A DNA stretch of 53,040 nt, from positions 1-53,040 of the forward strand of contig DASXVO010000087.1 of NCBI GenBank assembly GCA_036504215.1, read 5' to 3'. The position numbers and the translations under genes are program-made. Below the pieces are notes generated by a model. That model searched no databases and had not been told where the DNA came from. It worked only from the letters and a program-made list of their open reading frames with translations. Each line of letters starts with the position of its first letter. Positions within the stretch are counted from its first letter, which is position 1. Positions 30,541 through 39,767 of this stretch are shown here, in pieces. The stretch comes from Vicinamibacterales bacterium. GTDB taxonomy: Bacteria > Acidobacteriota > Vicinamibacteria > Vicinamibacterales > Fen-181.

Positions 30541-30786
30541 ATGCCTGAGCTGCGCCAGAACATCACCGCGACAATTCGCCGCGGCGATCAGTCCGGTTTC
30601 ATTGGTGAGTGCCTGGAAGTTGCGGTAGTCACGCAAGGCGCTACCGTCGATGAGACCATCGAGAACCTGCGCGGGGCGGTCGCTCTCCACCTTGATGGCG
30701 AAAACCCCGCTGACTTCGGCCTGCGAGACTGTCCGACGCTGCTCGTGACGATCGAGGTGCAGCCGTCGTATGCCAAAGCTTCGTAG
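30541..30786 (+). CDS. hicB: HicB-family antitoxin
   Basis: This 81-residue protein has the HicB fold with the partial RNase H-like pattern: ITATIRRGDQSGFIGECLEV, AVVTQGATVDETIENLRGAV, then a short acidic tail. There is no separate DNA-binding domain, so regulation is probably weak or through the complex. ATG 30541 follows AGAGGGA at good spacing. It overlaps hicA by 17 bp, with antitoxin first, the order seen in many HicBA pairs. HicB covers the active site of HicA to prevent mRNA cleavage. Confidence 0.88.
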   Translation: MPELRQNITATIRRGDQSGFIGECLEVAVVTQGATVDETIENLRGAVALHLDGENPADFGLRDCPTLLVTIEVQPSYAKAS

Positions 30787-31009
30787 GCTTTCCGGCGACG
30801 AGGTCGTTAGTATCTTCCGCGGTTTCGGGTTTCGTGTCGTCGCGCAGCACGGCAGCCACATCAAGCTCGTCCGAGATTCGCCGTCCGGGCGTCACGTGCT
30901 GACGATTCCCGCGCATCGGGAACTGGATACCGGCACGCTCCGCGCCATCATTCGGCAGGCGAGCCGGTTCGTGGCCGCCGACGAACTCGAGCCGCATTTC
31001 CGCCGTTGA
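30770..31009 (+). CDS. hicA: HicA-family mRNA interferase toxin
   Basis: This 79-residue protein has the double-stranded RNA-binding-like HicA fold: LSGDEVVSIFRGFGFRVVAQ, then HGSHIKL with the catalytic histidine H30, and VLTIPAHRELDTGTLRAIIR. HicA cleaves mRNA and tmRNA and arrests growth when HicB is lost. The start overlaps hicB. It is convergent with the TOTE-like helicase gene, whose stop lies only 9 bp further. The presence of a tmRNA-cleaving toxin in an ssrA-associated island is a curious but possibly chance link. Confidence 0.9.
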   Translation: MPKLRRLSGDEVVSIFRGFGFRVVAQHGSHIKLVRDSPSGRHVLTIPAHRELDTGTLRAIIRQASRFVAADELEPHFRR

Positions 31010-31018
31010 CCGTCCGCC

Positions 31019-33844
31019 TCAGATAGAGCTCGACCTGCGCCGGCCAGACAGTGTGCGTAGGATCGCATCCAAGACTTGGTCGAGCCACATCCCGACATCC
31101 TCCGCCAGGAATCGCAGCACGAAATAGCCGTTCTCCTGCAGCAATTGGTCCTTCCTGCGGTCTCGCCGGTAGGCCGCCGGATCTGCCAGGTGCTGGCCTC
31201 CATCCAGCTCAACAGCGACGCGGGTCTCAGCGCTGAGCAAGTCGACTTCCAGCCGCCCGTGCCCGTCGAACGGAATCGGTAAGCACTCGTTCAGCGTGAA
31301 CCGCCCCTTGGTCTCGACCAGCGTTTCCAACCGTCGGAACAGGAACTCCTCCGTGGCGCTGCGGGCGCGCTCGGCTCCTTCGGCATCCGGTGGCACGGCA
31401 CGCGCCGCATGCACGAACAGACTAGCCAGCGGCACGTCGACGCCATCGCGGACAAGGCGCCGGACGCTCCCCGAGTAGTCTCGCTTCCACACGGGGTCTG
31501 ACGGCAGGATCACGTCGGCGGGCCAGCCCGGTATCGCACTCGCCGGCAGGAGAATCTGATACCCGATCGCTTCGTAACCCCGGCACCGGCGGTCGAACAT
31601 CCGTGCCAGCATCGGCACATTCAGATCGGCGTAGTCGAACACGCGCACGTCCCGCTTGCCATCGTGCAGGCGGTGCAGCCGACCCGCGTACTGGGCGACG
31701 GTACCCCGCCACGACACGGGCAGCGTCAGGAACAGCGTGTCGAGCCTCGGGTCGTCAAACCCTTCTCCGATGTACTTCCCTGTTGCCAAGATGACGCGCC
31801 CTTCGCCTGGCGGCACCGACGTCAGGCGTTCCGCCATCGCGAGTCGCTGCTTCTTGCCGAGCCCGGCCCTGAGGATGATCACGTGAGCGACCTGACCGAC
31901 GATCCCGGCCTCGAGCCGGTCGAGGTGCTCGTTCCGTTCCGTCAGGACGAGCGGAGACCGGCCGGTGCTCACCGCCTCCACCACGTCGGCGCAGATGCGA
32001 TGATTACGCTGGTCGTCCTCCACCAGGCCCTGGTACAACGCCTGGAACTCCAGGCGTCTGTCCGACTCAGGCTCGCGCAGAGGCAGAAAGGCGGTCGGCT
32101 GCACAAGCACGATGTGCTCGAACGGGTGGGCGGCGGCTTGAGTCCGTGGGTCGACTCTATGCCGAACCGGCCCGCACTGCATGAAGATGATGGGGTGGTG
32201 CCCGTCCTTGCGGATCACCGTGGCGGAGAGGCCGAGGACGAACCGGGCCTTCGACTGGCGGGCGACATTCTCGAAGCTCTGCGCCGACAGGTGGTGGCAC
32301 TCATCGACGATGAGGTGACCGTAGTCGGCAACGCGATCGTCAACGACGCCCTTTCGGACCAGGCTCTGGATGATGGCGACATCGAGTCGGCCCGTGGCTC
32401 GATCGCGTCCGCCGCCAATCCGACCGATCGCTTTCGACGGTACGCCGAGAAACGTTGACAATCGATCCACCCACTGATCCATGAGTTGCCGGCGGTGGAC
32501 CAGCACAAGCGCGTTCACGCCGCGTCTGGCGATAAGCCATGCCGCGATGACCGTCTTCCCGAACGCCGTCGTGGCCGCCAACACGCCGGTATCGTGCCTC
32601 AGCATGGCTTCAGCGGCTCGCTGCTGGTCGACTCGCAGCTCTCCCTGGAAACGCACGTCCAGATTCGTGCCCGCCTGGCGTTCGTCGCGGAGCACTGTCC
32701 GTACGCCCGCGTTGTGCAGCACCGCGCGCACATCGTCCAGGCAGCCTCGTGGCAGACCGATGTGATGGGGATGGTCCTCCGCACAGGCCACCACGCGAGG
32801 CTTGCCGAACGTGGAGAACCGCATCGCCTGTGCCGCGTAGAACTCGGGGTTCTGAAAGGCCGCCACCCGCAGCAACCGATTCCGCAGACCGGGGTTCAGG
32901 CCGTCCTTCGGGATGTAGAGCTGGTTCGCCTGGACGATCTCAATCGACTTCGGAAGAAGCCCGGTGACCGGCGGGTCTTTGTGACCACGTGAGGGCGGTG
33001 CGATCCACGGAGCGTCGTCATCGTCCTCGTCCGGCGGCAGCCGTACGCCGAGGATGCGACCGTTGTGTTCGGCCTCCTGCGCCAGCCGCTCGGCGTGGTC
33101 CCGACTGACTCGCCGGACACCTGCCAGAAAGGCCCACTGGTCCAACCAGGGCGACAGATTGTCGTTGAGAAACACACTGTGTCCCTGGTCGCGGGCTCGC
33201 TTCTGCAGGGGCAGGGCGATGAGGTTCCCGAAGCCACCTTGCGGCATCGTGTCCTGATTCGGAAACAGCCGGTCGTACGAATCCAACCCGATGTCCGGCC
33301 GCCCTTCCATCGTCTCGGTGAGCAGGAAGGATCCCAGTCTGCGGGCGAGCGCCGCCGGTATGGCCCGGTCGAAGAACATCCAGACATGTCCGCCTCGCCC
33401 GGAGCGAGACCGCTCGAGGGCCGCCGGCAAATCGAACCGCCGGCAGGTCGCGAGGAAGGCGACGGCATCCTCCTGCCAGCCCTCCTTGTCGAAGTCGATC
33501 GCGAGGAAGTGGCAGGTCTCGTCCAGCAGCAGCGGGTACACGCCCGCAACGAATGGCAGTCCTGCGGCGTCCTTCCCTGTCAGATGCCAACTGATGACGT
33601 CGTCGGTCACCGGAAGAAAGCGACGCTGTGGACAGTCCGTGCACTTGATCCGGGGCTTCTCGCACAGGCCCCTCACCCACTCGTTGCCACAGGCGGGCTG
33701 ATAGCCTGCCTTCCCTGTCCGCCGACTCTCGAACCGGCGCGGATACACGTCCTCTCGACCGCGGAAGAGCGAACGGAAGAGCGCGATCTTCTCCTGGGGC
33801 GGTGAAGTCCGCGAGGCGAGCAACGGTATCGGTCTGCTCGGCAC
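31019..33844 (-). CDS. Primase-helicase-nuclease protein of TOTE conflict-system type
   Basis: This 941-residue protein starts at GTG 33844. Order of parts: a four-cysteine cluster (C52, C61, C68, C71); an archaeo-eukaryotic primase-like domain with FLAIDFDKE (D117, D119), SGRGGHVWMFFD and GGFGNLIALPLQ (to about 215); a superfamily 2 helicase with ATTAFGKT (424-431), DECHH (514-518), LSAT (539-542) and a second lobe including GEGFDDPRLDTLFLTLPVSW; and a C-terminal PD-(D/E)XK-like nuclease with D868, E879 and LDGGQH. This combination is found in TOTE-type conflict systems thought to act on invading DNA or on transposons. All motifs look intact. Substrate and trigger are unknown. Confidence 0.82.
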   Translation of the reverse strand: MPSRPIPLLASRTSPPQEKIALFRSLFRGREDVYPRRFESRRTGKAGYQPACGNEWVRGLCEKPRIKCTDCPQRRFLPVTDDVISWHLTGKDAAGLPFVAGVYPLLLDETCHFLAIDFDKEGWQEDAVAFLATCRRFDLPAALERSRSGRGGHVWMFFDRAIPAALARRLGSFLLTETMEGRPDIGLDSYDRLFPNQDTMPQGGFGNLIALPLQKRARDQGHSVFLNDNLSPWLDQWAFLAGVRRVSRDHAERLAQEAEHNGRILGVRLPPDEDDDDAPWIAPPSRGHKDPPVTGLLPKSIEIVQANQLYIPKDGLNPGLRNRLLRVAAFQNPEFYAAQAMRFSTFGKPRVVACAEDHPHHIGLPRGCLDDVRAVLHNAGVRTVLRDERQAGTNLDVRFQGELRVDQQRAAEAMLRHDTGVLAATTAFGKTVIAAWLIARRGVNALVLVHRRQLMDQWVDRLSTFLGVPSKAIGRIGGGRDRATGRLDVAIIQSLVRKGVVDDRVADYGHLIVDECHHLSAQSFENVARQSKARFVLGLSATVIRKDGHHPIIFMQCGPVRHRVDPRTQAAAHPFEHIVLVQPTAFLPLREPESDRRLEFQALYQGLVEDDQRNHRICADVVEAVSTGRSPLVLTERNEHLDRLEAGIVGQVAHVIILRAGLGKKQRLAMAERLTSVPPGEGRVILATGKYIGEGFDDPRLDTLFLTLPVSWRGTVAQYAGRLHRLHDGKRDVRVFDYADLNVPMLARMFDRRCRGYEAIGYQILLPASAIPGWPADVILPSDPVWKRDYSGSVRRLVRDGVDVPLASLFVHAARAVPPDAEGAERARSATEEFLFRRLETLVETKGRFTLNECLPIPFDGHGRLEVDLLSAETRVAVELDGGQHLADPAAYRRDRRKDQLLQENGYFVLRFLAEDVGMWLDQVLDAILRTLSGRRRSSSI

Positions 33845-34328
33845 GAGGATCAGTCTAGCCGGGATCAGCTGCCGCGTGCCGCTCCAAGGACCGGGGCGTC
33901 GTGCTGGGGCTGATTTGGGGGGTTGGAACGCGGGATCAGCGGATCACGCGTGTTGCGAGGTCACGACTTTCGGAGAAGACATAGAAACAGCCCGGTTCTT
34001 GAAAACCCTGTCAAGACCGACTCCCGCCGCCTCCATTCGACTCGCCTGCCACCTGCCTTCGGCGAGCCGCAGGCTCGCTCATGGCAGGCCCCCGGTGGGA
34101 AAATGCCCTGAGCGAGCGACCGAAGGGAGCGAGTCGAAGGGCAAGATCTCCACTCTCAGTCCGCGTCAGGTGCGAAAACTCGGCCGAGGACGGATCTCCG
34201 ACAAATAGGCGTGTCGACTGCTTCGAGGGAGCTTGCGCCTCGGGAACCTCGGCCCGATCTGCGGGCCTACGATACCCCAGGCTTGCATCCCTTGATTTTG
34301 GGGCGGCCCCCGCGGGCACGCTTGGGCC
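33845..34328. other. Intergenic region with the third att-like repeat
   Basis: No gene is visible in these 484 bases. It holds the upstream region of the minus-strand helicase gene, the 18-bp att-like repeat at 34018-34035, and a nested hairpin just beyond it: GCCTGCCA (34044-34051) with TGGCAGGC (34082-34089), enclosing GCGAGCC (34062-34068) with GGCTCGC (34072-34078). The right part leads into the transposase gene. Confidence 0.6.
34018..34035 (+). repeat. Putative attachment site core, third copy (attR 2)
   Basis: CGACTCCCGCCGCCTCCA matches the last 18 bases of ssrA exactly; the two bases before differ (AC instead of TT). Same orientation as ssrA. It may be the right end of a second element stacked in tandem, carrying HicBA and the TOTE-like gene, or the outer end of the whole island. 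Confidence 0.7.
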
Positions 34329-35405
34329 ATGGACACGCTGCCTCCCCCGCTCGCCTTCTTCGTCCTGCTCTTCGCCGGCTGGGTCAACCGGCAGCAGCAG
34401 GCCGTCATTGACTACCTGCTCGAGGAGAACCGTGTCCTCCCTGCCGCGCACGGTTCCCGACGGTTTCGTCTCACCGACGACCAGCGGCGCCGCCTGGCCG
34501 TGAAAGGCCAGGTTCTCGGCCGGCGCCGCCTCGCCGACATCGCCGGCATCGTCACGCCCGACACCATCCTCCGGTGGTATCGGCGGCTCGTCGCCGCGAA
34601 GTACGACGGCTCACAAACGCGCCGCCCGGGGCGCCCGCCCACCACGCCGGACATCGCCGCGCTCGTCGTCCGCATGGCGACCGAGAACCCGACCTGGGGC
34701 TACACCCGTATCCGCGGCGGGCTGAAGCGGCTCGGCCACGCCGTGGCGCGCAACACCATCAAGGCGATCCTCAACGACCACGGCATCGAGCCCGCACCGG
34801 AGCGCGGCACGAAGACGCCCTGGAAGACATTCCTGGCCGCCCATTGGGACGGTCTCGCGGCGGCCGACTTCTTCACCGTCGAGGTGCTGACCATGCGCGG
34901 ACTGGTCCGCTACGTCGTCTGCTTCGTCATGAAGCTCAAGACCCGCACGGTGAAGATCGCCGGGATCACGCGTCAGCCGGACGAGGCCTGGATGATGCAG
35001 GTCGCCCGGAACCTGACCGACGCGCACGACGGCTTCCTGCGCGGCGTGACGCACCTCATCCTGGACCGCGACCCGCTCTACCCCGCCGCCTTTCGGCGCC
35101 TGCTCCGGCGCAGTGGCGTGACGCCCCTGGTCCTGCCGGCCTGGAGGCCCAATTTGAACGCGTTTGCCGAGCAATTTGTGCGGTCCGTCAAATCCGAGTG
35201 CCTGGAGCGGATCGTGCCACTTGGCGAAGGGCACCTCCGGGCGGCCGTCCGCGCGTTTGTCGAGCATTATCGTGCGGAGCGGCCGCACCAAGGTCTGGGC
35301 AATGAGATCATCGCCCCCAAGACACCGTCGATCGGCACCGGCCCGGTCACGTGCCGGGCCCGGCTTGGCGGCGTGCTCAAGTTCTATGACCGCGAGGCCG
35401 CGTAG
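34329..35405 (+). mobile_element. Transposase with integrase core (DDE, IS3/IS481-like)
   Basis: This 358-residue protein has an N-terminal helix-turn-helix region ([20 protein letters not shown], about residues 63-82), then [20 protein letters not shown], and an rve-type catalytic core: D in [11 protein letters not shown] in [10 protein letters not shown] and E in KSECLERIV, with [13 protein letters not shown] at the end. This matches a widespread integrase-core transposase. No terminal inverted repeats or target-site duplication could be identified beside the gene, so the element boundaries are not given. It lies between the ssrA island and the large three-gene cluster and marks another junction. 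The catalytic triad appears complete. Confidence 0.88.
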
Positions 35406-35751
35406 CCCGATGGGCCGAGTCTTCGCACACGGCCCAAGGTCGCGGCTACGTGGCCGAGGCTGTCGCCGTGCTGGCACCGCGCCTGGCAGCAGGCCACGGG
35501 TTGATGCTGCAGCTCGGGTGAATAGCGTCGTCGAATGGCGGGACGGCCCGCGTTCTCGCGCGCGCCGGCTTGACGGAATCGCAACAGGTCCTGGTCCATC
35601 AGTTTCTCCTTGTGAGAGAAGCTGTCGCCGGCTTTCAGGCGGCTGACCAGATGGGCTGGGGCGAGGGCCTACTGACTGGCGCGCTCGACTTCGCTCCGCC
35701 TTTACGTGCAATGGCGGCCACCCATCCACGCTATCATGTCCTCACACCCCC
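35406..35751. other. Intergenic region upstream of the large three-gene cluster
   Basis: These 346 bases lie between the transposase and the first giant gene and should contain the cluster promoter. A TATCAT at 35732-35737 could be a -10 but no matching -35 is seen. No coding frame or transposon end was recognised. Confidence 0.4.
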
Positions 35752-38700
35752 ATGGCGCTCCAAACGTCACGGCTCGCCGTCGATGCCCTGGCCATCGTCA
35801 AGGACCAGCCGGCAAACACACTTCAACCTCCGCTACCTGACGGGATCCATCTGCGGTGGTCATTCGACCGCACGGCGGGCTTCCCGTGGTACGGCTACTA
35901 CTTGTTCCGCCGCTCCCATAATGCGGCGGACCGGCAGGCTCGACATCCGGCACTGGAAAGCCTTGCGATTCAGCCGGGCGCCACCAACGTAGTCACGAGC
36001 GACGGCGAGTTCTCGAGCGACAGCAGCCTCGCAGTCGTGAACTATACGGCTCCGGGTGTTCCTGCGGCCCGCGGGTTGGATCTATCCGGCCGCACCTATC
36101 TGCGCTTCGCGCCGTCAGAACTCGTGAGCCGCGTGGTTGTCCGCGTGGGCCTGCGCACGACGATAGCACCGCCCTCCGCCATCGTGCTTTCGGCCTGGGC
36201 GCAGGATCCATCCAAGGGCGGCATCCCGATCGTCACCGCCAACAGCGCTGGTCCGGCGAACTCGGTGGTGGAAGCCTCTGTCGAAGCGGACGGAATCGTC
36301 GCCATCCAGATCACGACGGGCGACGGCGTGCTGGTACAGCTCAGTTTCGTGCCGATGAGTGACGGCGCATTGGTGGGCTGGAAGGAAGTGCCGGGCATCT
36401 CGTATCCGTTTACGCTTCCGCTCTCACACCCCGATTACCCGGCGTCGCCTGGACCGGTGAACCTCTCCGCCGCCGAGGCACAAGGACTCGCTCGCGTCGA
36501 GTACGGCTTGCCAACCGCGTGGGCCGGCACTCGATTTCAGGATCTGCACACGCAGTTGGTCACACTCGTCCAGGGCGGTCCAACAGGTCCGTCGATGGCC
36601 AGCAAGTCCGTCTCGATCCTGACGCCGCCGGCGCAACCCGCCGTTCCCACGTACTACCCCCTCGATCTCGTGCTCGTTGGCGCACTGAATCCCGCACTGG
36701 CCCAGATCGTCGGCGTCTATTGGATCGACCAGGCCAAGGCGTCCGGCCAGGATCCGATGTTCGCAACAACGGTGTACGACTACATGTTGGTGGCCGCCCA
36801 CCAGCAATCGCTCGGCACGACCGCCGCTGACGCGCTTCGCTGGCTGCGGCTGAATGGCCTCAGCACCGTTGATTCGTGCGTCATCTCGAACAAGAGTCTC
36901 CTCACTCCCGCGCCTCAGCTCGTTCCGCCGACGGGCAGCGAATGTTACGCCCTGCCGAGCGGCGGCCTGCTGCCAATCGACGCCGGTTTGTCTCATCGCA
37001 ACCACGTCGGGCTGCGGTGGGATCTCAAAGGCCCGGGGCAACGCGCCATCGATCCGCGCGCGGTGATGTATCACGTGTGGCGGACGGATCTCGGCACTGC
37101 GGATCAACCCGCGACGCCCGGCACCTACACGCCGCTCACGGCTCAAAGCCCCGTCGTCATCGTCGCGCCCGACGCGCCGGCACAACTGCCCGCCCCACCT
37201 CCCGACTGGCCGCCAGATCCGCTCTTGTACTTCGATCTCCGGCTGGCGGACGGCTGGTACGGCTACACGGTGAGCGGTGTCGACCTGTTCGGCCGGCACA
37301 GCGCGGCGAGCGCGCCTGCACCTTGGCGCCAGTGGTCGCCGGCGCCCATCCCGGCGCCGTGGTACTTCAAGCAGCCGGCTGCGGCCGACATGGTGGTGCA
37401 CCCGACCGCCATCCAACTCCTCGACCGCTCGCTGCCGCCGCCGCCGACCGGCATCCAGGCGCTCGCGCTGGACGATGCCGATCCCACGCTGGTGAAGGAC
37501 GCCGCCTATGCGACGTGGCGCGCAACCATCGTGGGCGCGGCCTGGTTCCAGGCGCTGACGAGCGACGGGCAGCGCACGTTCACCGGGCTCCGCGTCCGCT
37601 GGCTGTGGACGCACGCACACATGCGCCAGGCGCCCGACGTGCAGGAGTTCCGCATCTACTTCCAGTCGGGCCAGGTGGATGTGTTGCAGGGGACGGTCGT
37701 CGCTGTGACCGCCGCCACCGCGACCGAATCGGATCTGGTGACCGATATTGCCGGCAACCGACCGGCCGACACGTTTGCGGGCGCGTCGATTCGCGTGGGA
37801 CTCGACGCCTTCAAGATCGAGTCGACGCAGGCAGGCTCACCTCTTCGCCTGCGCGTCACCAACATCGGCCCGTTGAGAGATGTTGCGCCGCAGTCGAACA
37901 AGAGCTGTTCGATCGCCATCCCCGAGGGGCATGTTGAGTTCGTGGATTACACCGATCCAACGGCATGGGAGGAGCGTTTTGCGATCGTCCCGTACGCCGA
38001 TTCGCGGGGAGTGGCCGTACAGATTCCGGCAGCGGACGCGCTCGGCGTACTCCTGGACGGCGTTGGAGCCGCCGTCGCAGGCACTCGCGTCAGTCTGGAC
38101 GGATTGCCGGACTTGTCGGGCCTGGCCGGCGTCGGCGAGCAACTCGTGCTCGATGCCGACACGAATCGCACGAACCGCACATACCTGATTGTCGCGGTAG
38201 ACGATACCAACAAGCAGGTTGAGGTCGACGGATCGCCGAATACCGCTGGCGCGCTGTCGGCGTGGCGCATCGTCTACCCCTTGCGCAGCTACGATGTCCT
38301 GCTTCCGCTGGCGACAGACGCAGAGCACAGCGGCATTTCGCTCGCCACTCCCCTCGCAAGACCTGTGGCGTACGGCCAGGTGAGCGTGAGCGCCGCCGAT
38401 CAGAAGTCGTACGCGCGCGATGCACGCACGACGGGTCGCCTCGCCAATCGCAACGGCAACGAGAGCCCGGTGGGCAACAAGGCCACTGTCTTCCGTGTTC
38501 GTCGCGAGCCTCCGCCAGCGCCGACTCTGCCGCCAGCGGACTCTGACGTACTGCTCGCCACTCGAGCCGACTACCTGGCACATTCGTTCTTCACCTTCCG
38601 ATGGCTCCCGATCGCGAACACGCAGACCGACGTGTTCCGGGCTCTCGACGAATCGGTCTTCGACGCCGACTGGGAGAAACCGGTTGCCGAGCGCCTCCAG

Positions 38701-39765
38701 CTCGATCCCGTTCAGAATTCGCTTCACCGCGCGCTCTTCCCGGGTGCGTCCGCCGAGCCTCGGTGGGATGACGTGAAGTGTCAGGCAGTGGCGGACGAAC
38801 TGAACGCGATCACCGGCATGAAGGCCGCCGGGGCCACTCGCGCCGCAGCTCTGGCGGCGTATCGCGCCCTCAGCAACGATGCCCAGCGCGTCCTCGCCGG
38901 ACTTCCGGGCAACGAGCGGGCGTTCAGCCAGATCACGATTCGGCCGCTCGACTCGACGGATCCGGCCGTCTCCGATCGTCGCGGACCTGATTCCCCCGAC
39001 GGCTACACGGCGAATCCGGCGCTGCGTGCGTTCGAAGACACGCTCGACGGGCGCTCGAGCAGCCGGTACTTCTACCGCGCGGGCTCGGTTGACGCCGCGC
39101 ACAACCGCAGCGCGCAGCTGAGTCCGTCCACACCACCAGTCGCGTGCCCGGACGTCACGGCACCGTTGACGCCGTCGATCACGAAAGCGATCGGGGGCGA
39201 TCGGCACATCACGCTGCAGTGGGCCTCGAACCGCGAGCGCGACCTCGCCGAGTACCGCGTCTATCGCTCCGACACCGAGCACGACGCGCGCGACATTCGG
39301 CTGATGACGAGCGTTGGCATCGTGTCGCCTGTCACCGGCGGCCCTGCCGCGCAGCCCGCCGAGATGATTTGGACCGACACACCAGTCGCCGGCGGCAAGA
39401 ACTTCTACTATCGCGTCGTCGCCGCTGACACTAGTGGCAACGCCTCGGAGGCGTCGGCGAGCCTCCTGGCCCGCGCCTATGACGACGAGCGGCCGGATCC
39501 TCCGCAGTGGGGTGCCACCACGACGGTCGGCAACGATGTGCGGCTGACGTTCGTGCTCGCCGATCCAACGCATCGTCCCCTCGTCCAACGTTGCGACGCG
39601 GATGCCTACCTTCCGGCCTGGAACAACCTGACGTCGTGGCTGCCCGCCGGCACCGGCGAGTGGACCGACTCGACGCGCGTGCCCGGCCGCGACTATCTGT
39701 ACCGCGTTCGCGTGCAGGACGATCGCCAGCGGGTCAATCGCCTCTTCGTCGAGTCGAGGGTGTAG
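35752..39765 (+). CDS. Large protein with fibronectin-III-like modules, first gene of a giant cluster
   Basis: This 1337-residue protein has no signal peptide. Near the N-terminus (about 28-55) [26 protein letters not shown] looks like a fibronectin-III-type start. A second module is near 420-530 ([36 protein letters not shown]). The clearest fibronectin III domain is at about 1133-1245 ([57 protein letters not shown]). Between them are long Ala/Pro/Thr-rich beta stretches. No enzyme motif is visible. The gene ends 2 bp before the next start, so the cluster is co-transcribed. Probable extracellular or particle-bound scaffold; inferred. Confidence 0.72.
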   Translation: MALQTSRLAVDALAIVKDQPANTLQPPLPDGIHLRWSFDRTAGFPWYGYYLFRRSHNAADRQARHPALESLAIQPGATNVVTSDGEFSSDSSLAVVNYTAPGVPAARGLDLSGRTYLRFAPSELVSRVVVRVGLRTTIAPPSAIVLSAWAQDPSKGGIPIVTANSAGPANSVVEASVEADGIVAIQITTGDGVLVQLSFVPMSDGALVGWKEVPGISYPFTLPLSHPDYPASPGPVNLSAAEAQGLARVEYGLPTAWAGTRFQDLHTQLVTLVQGGPTGPSMASKSVSILTPPAQPAVPTYYPLDLVLVGALNPALAQIVGVYWIDQAKASGQDPMFATTVYDYMLVAAHQQSLGTTAADALRWLRLNGLSTVDSCVISNKSLLTPAPQLVPPTGSECYALPSGGLLPIDAGLSHRNHVGLRWDLKGPGQRAIDPRAVMYHVWRTDLGTADQPATPGTYTPLTAQSPVVIVAPDAPAQLPAPPPDWPPDPLLYFDLRLADGWYGYTVSGVDLFGRHSAASAPAPWRQWSPAPIPAPWYFKQPAAADMVVHPTAIQLLDRSLPPPPTGIQALALDDADPTLVKDAAYATWRATIVGAAWFQALTSDGQRTFTGLRVRWLWTHAHMRQAPDVQEFRIYFQSGQVDVLQGTVVAVTAATATESDLVTDIAGNRPADTFAGASIRVGLDAFKIESTQAGSPLRLRVTNIGPLRDVAPQSNKSCSIAIPEGHVEFVDYTDPTAWEERFAIVPYADSRGVAVQIPAADALGVLLDGVGAAVAGTRVSLDGLPDLSGLAGVGEQLVLDADTNRTNRTYLIVAVDDTNKQVEVDGSPNTAGALSAWRIVYPLRSYDVLLPLATDAEHSGISLATPLARPVAYGQVSVSAADQKSYARDARTTGRLANRNGNESPVGNKATVFRVRREPPPAPTLPPADSDVLLATRADYLAHSFFTFRWLPIANTQTDVFRALDESVFDADWEKPVAERLQLDPVQNSLHRALFPGASAEPRWDDVKCQAVADELNAITGMKAAGATRAAALAAYRALSNDAQRVLAGLPGNERAFSQITIRPLDSTDPAVSDRRGPDSPDGYTANPALRAFEDTLDGRSSSRYFYRAGSVDAAHNRSAQLSPSTPPVACPDVTAPLTPSITKAIGGDRHITLQWASNRERDLAEYRVYRSDTEHDARDIRLMTSVGIVSPVTGGPAAQPAEMIWTDTPVAGGKNFYYRVVAADTSGNASEASASLLARAYDDERPDPPQWGATTTVGNDVRLTFVLADPTHRPLVQRCDADAYLPAWNNLTSWLPAGTGEWTDSTRVPGRDYLYRVRVQDDRQRVNRLFVESRV

Positions 39766-39767
39766 CC

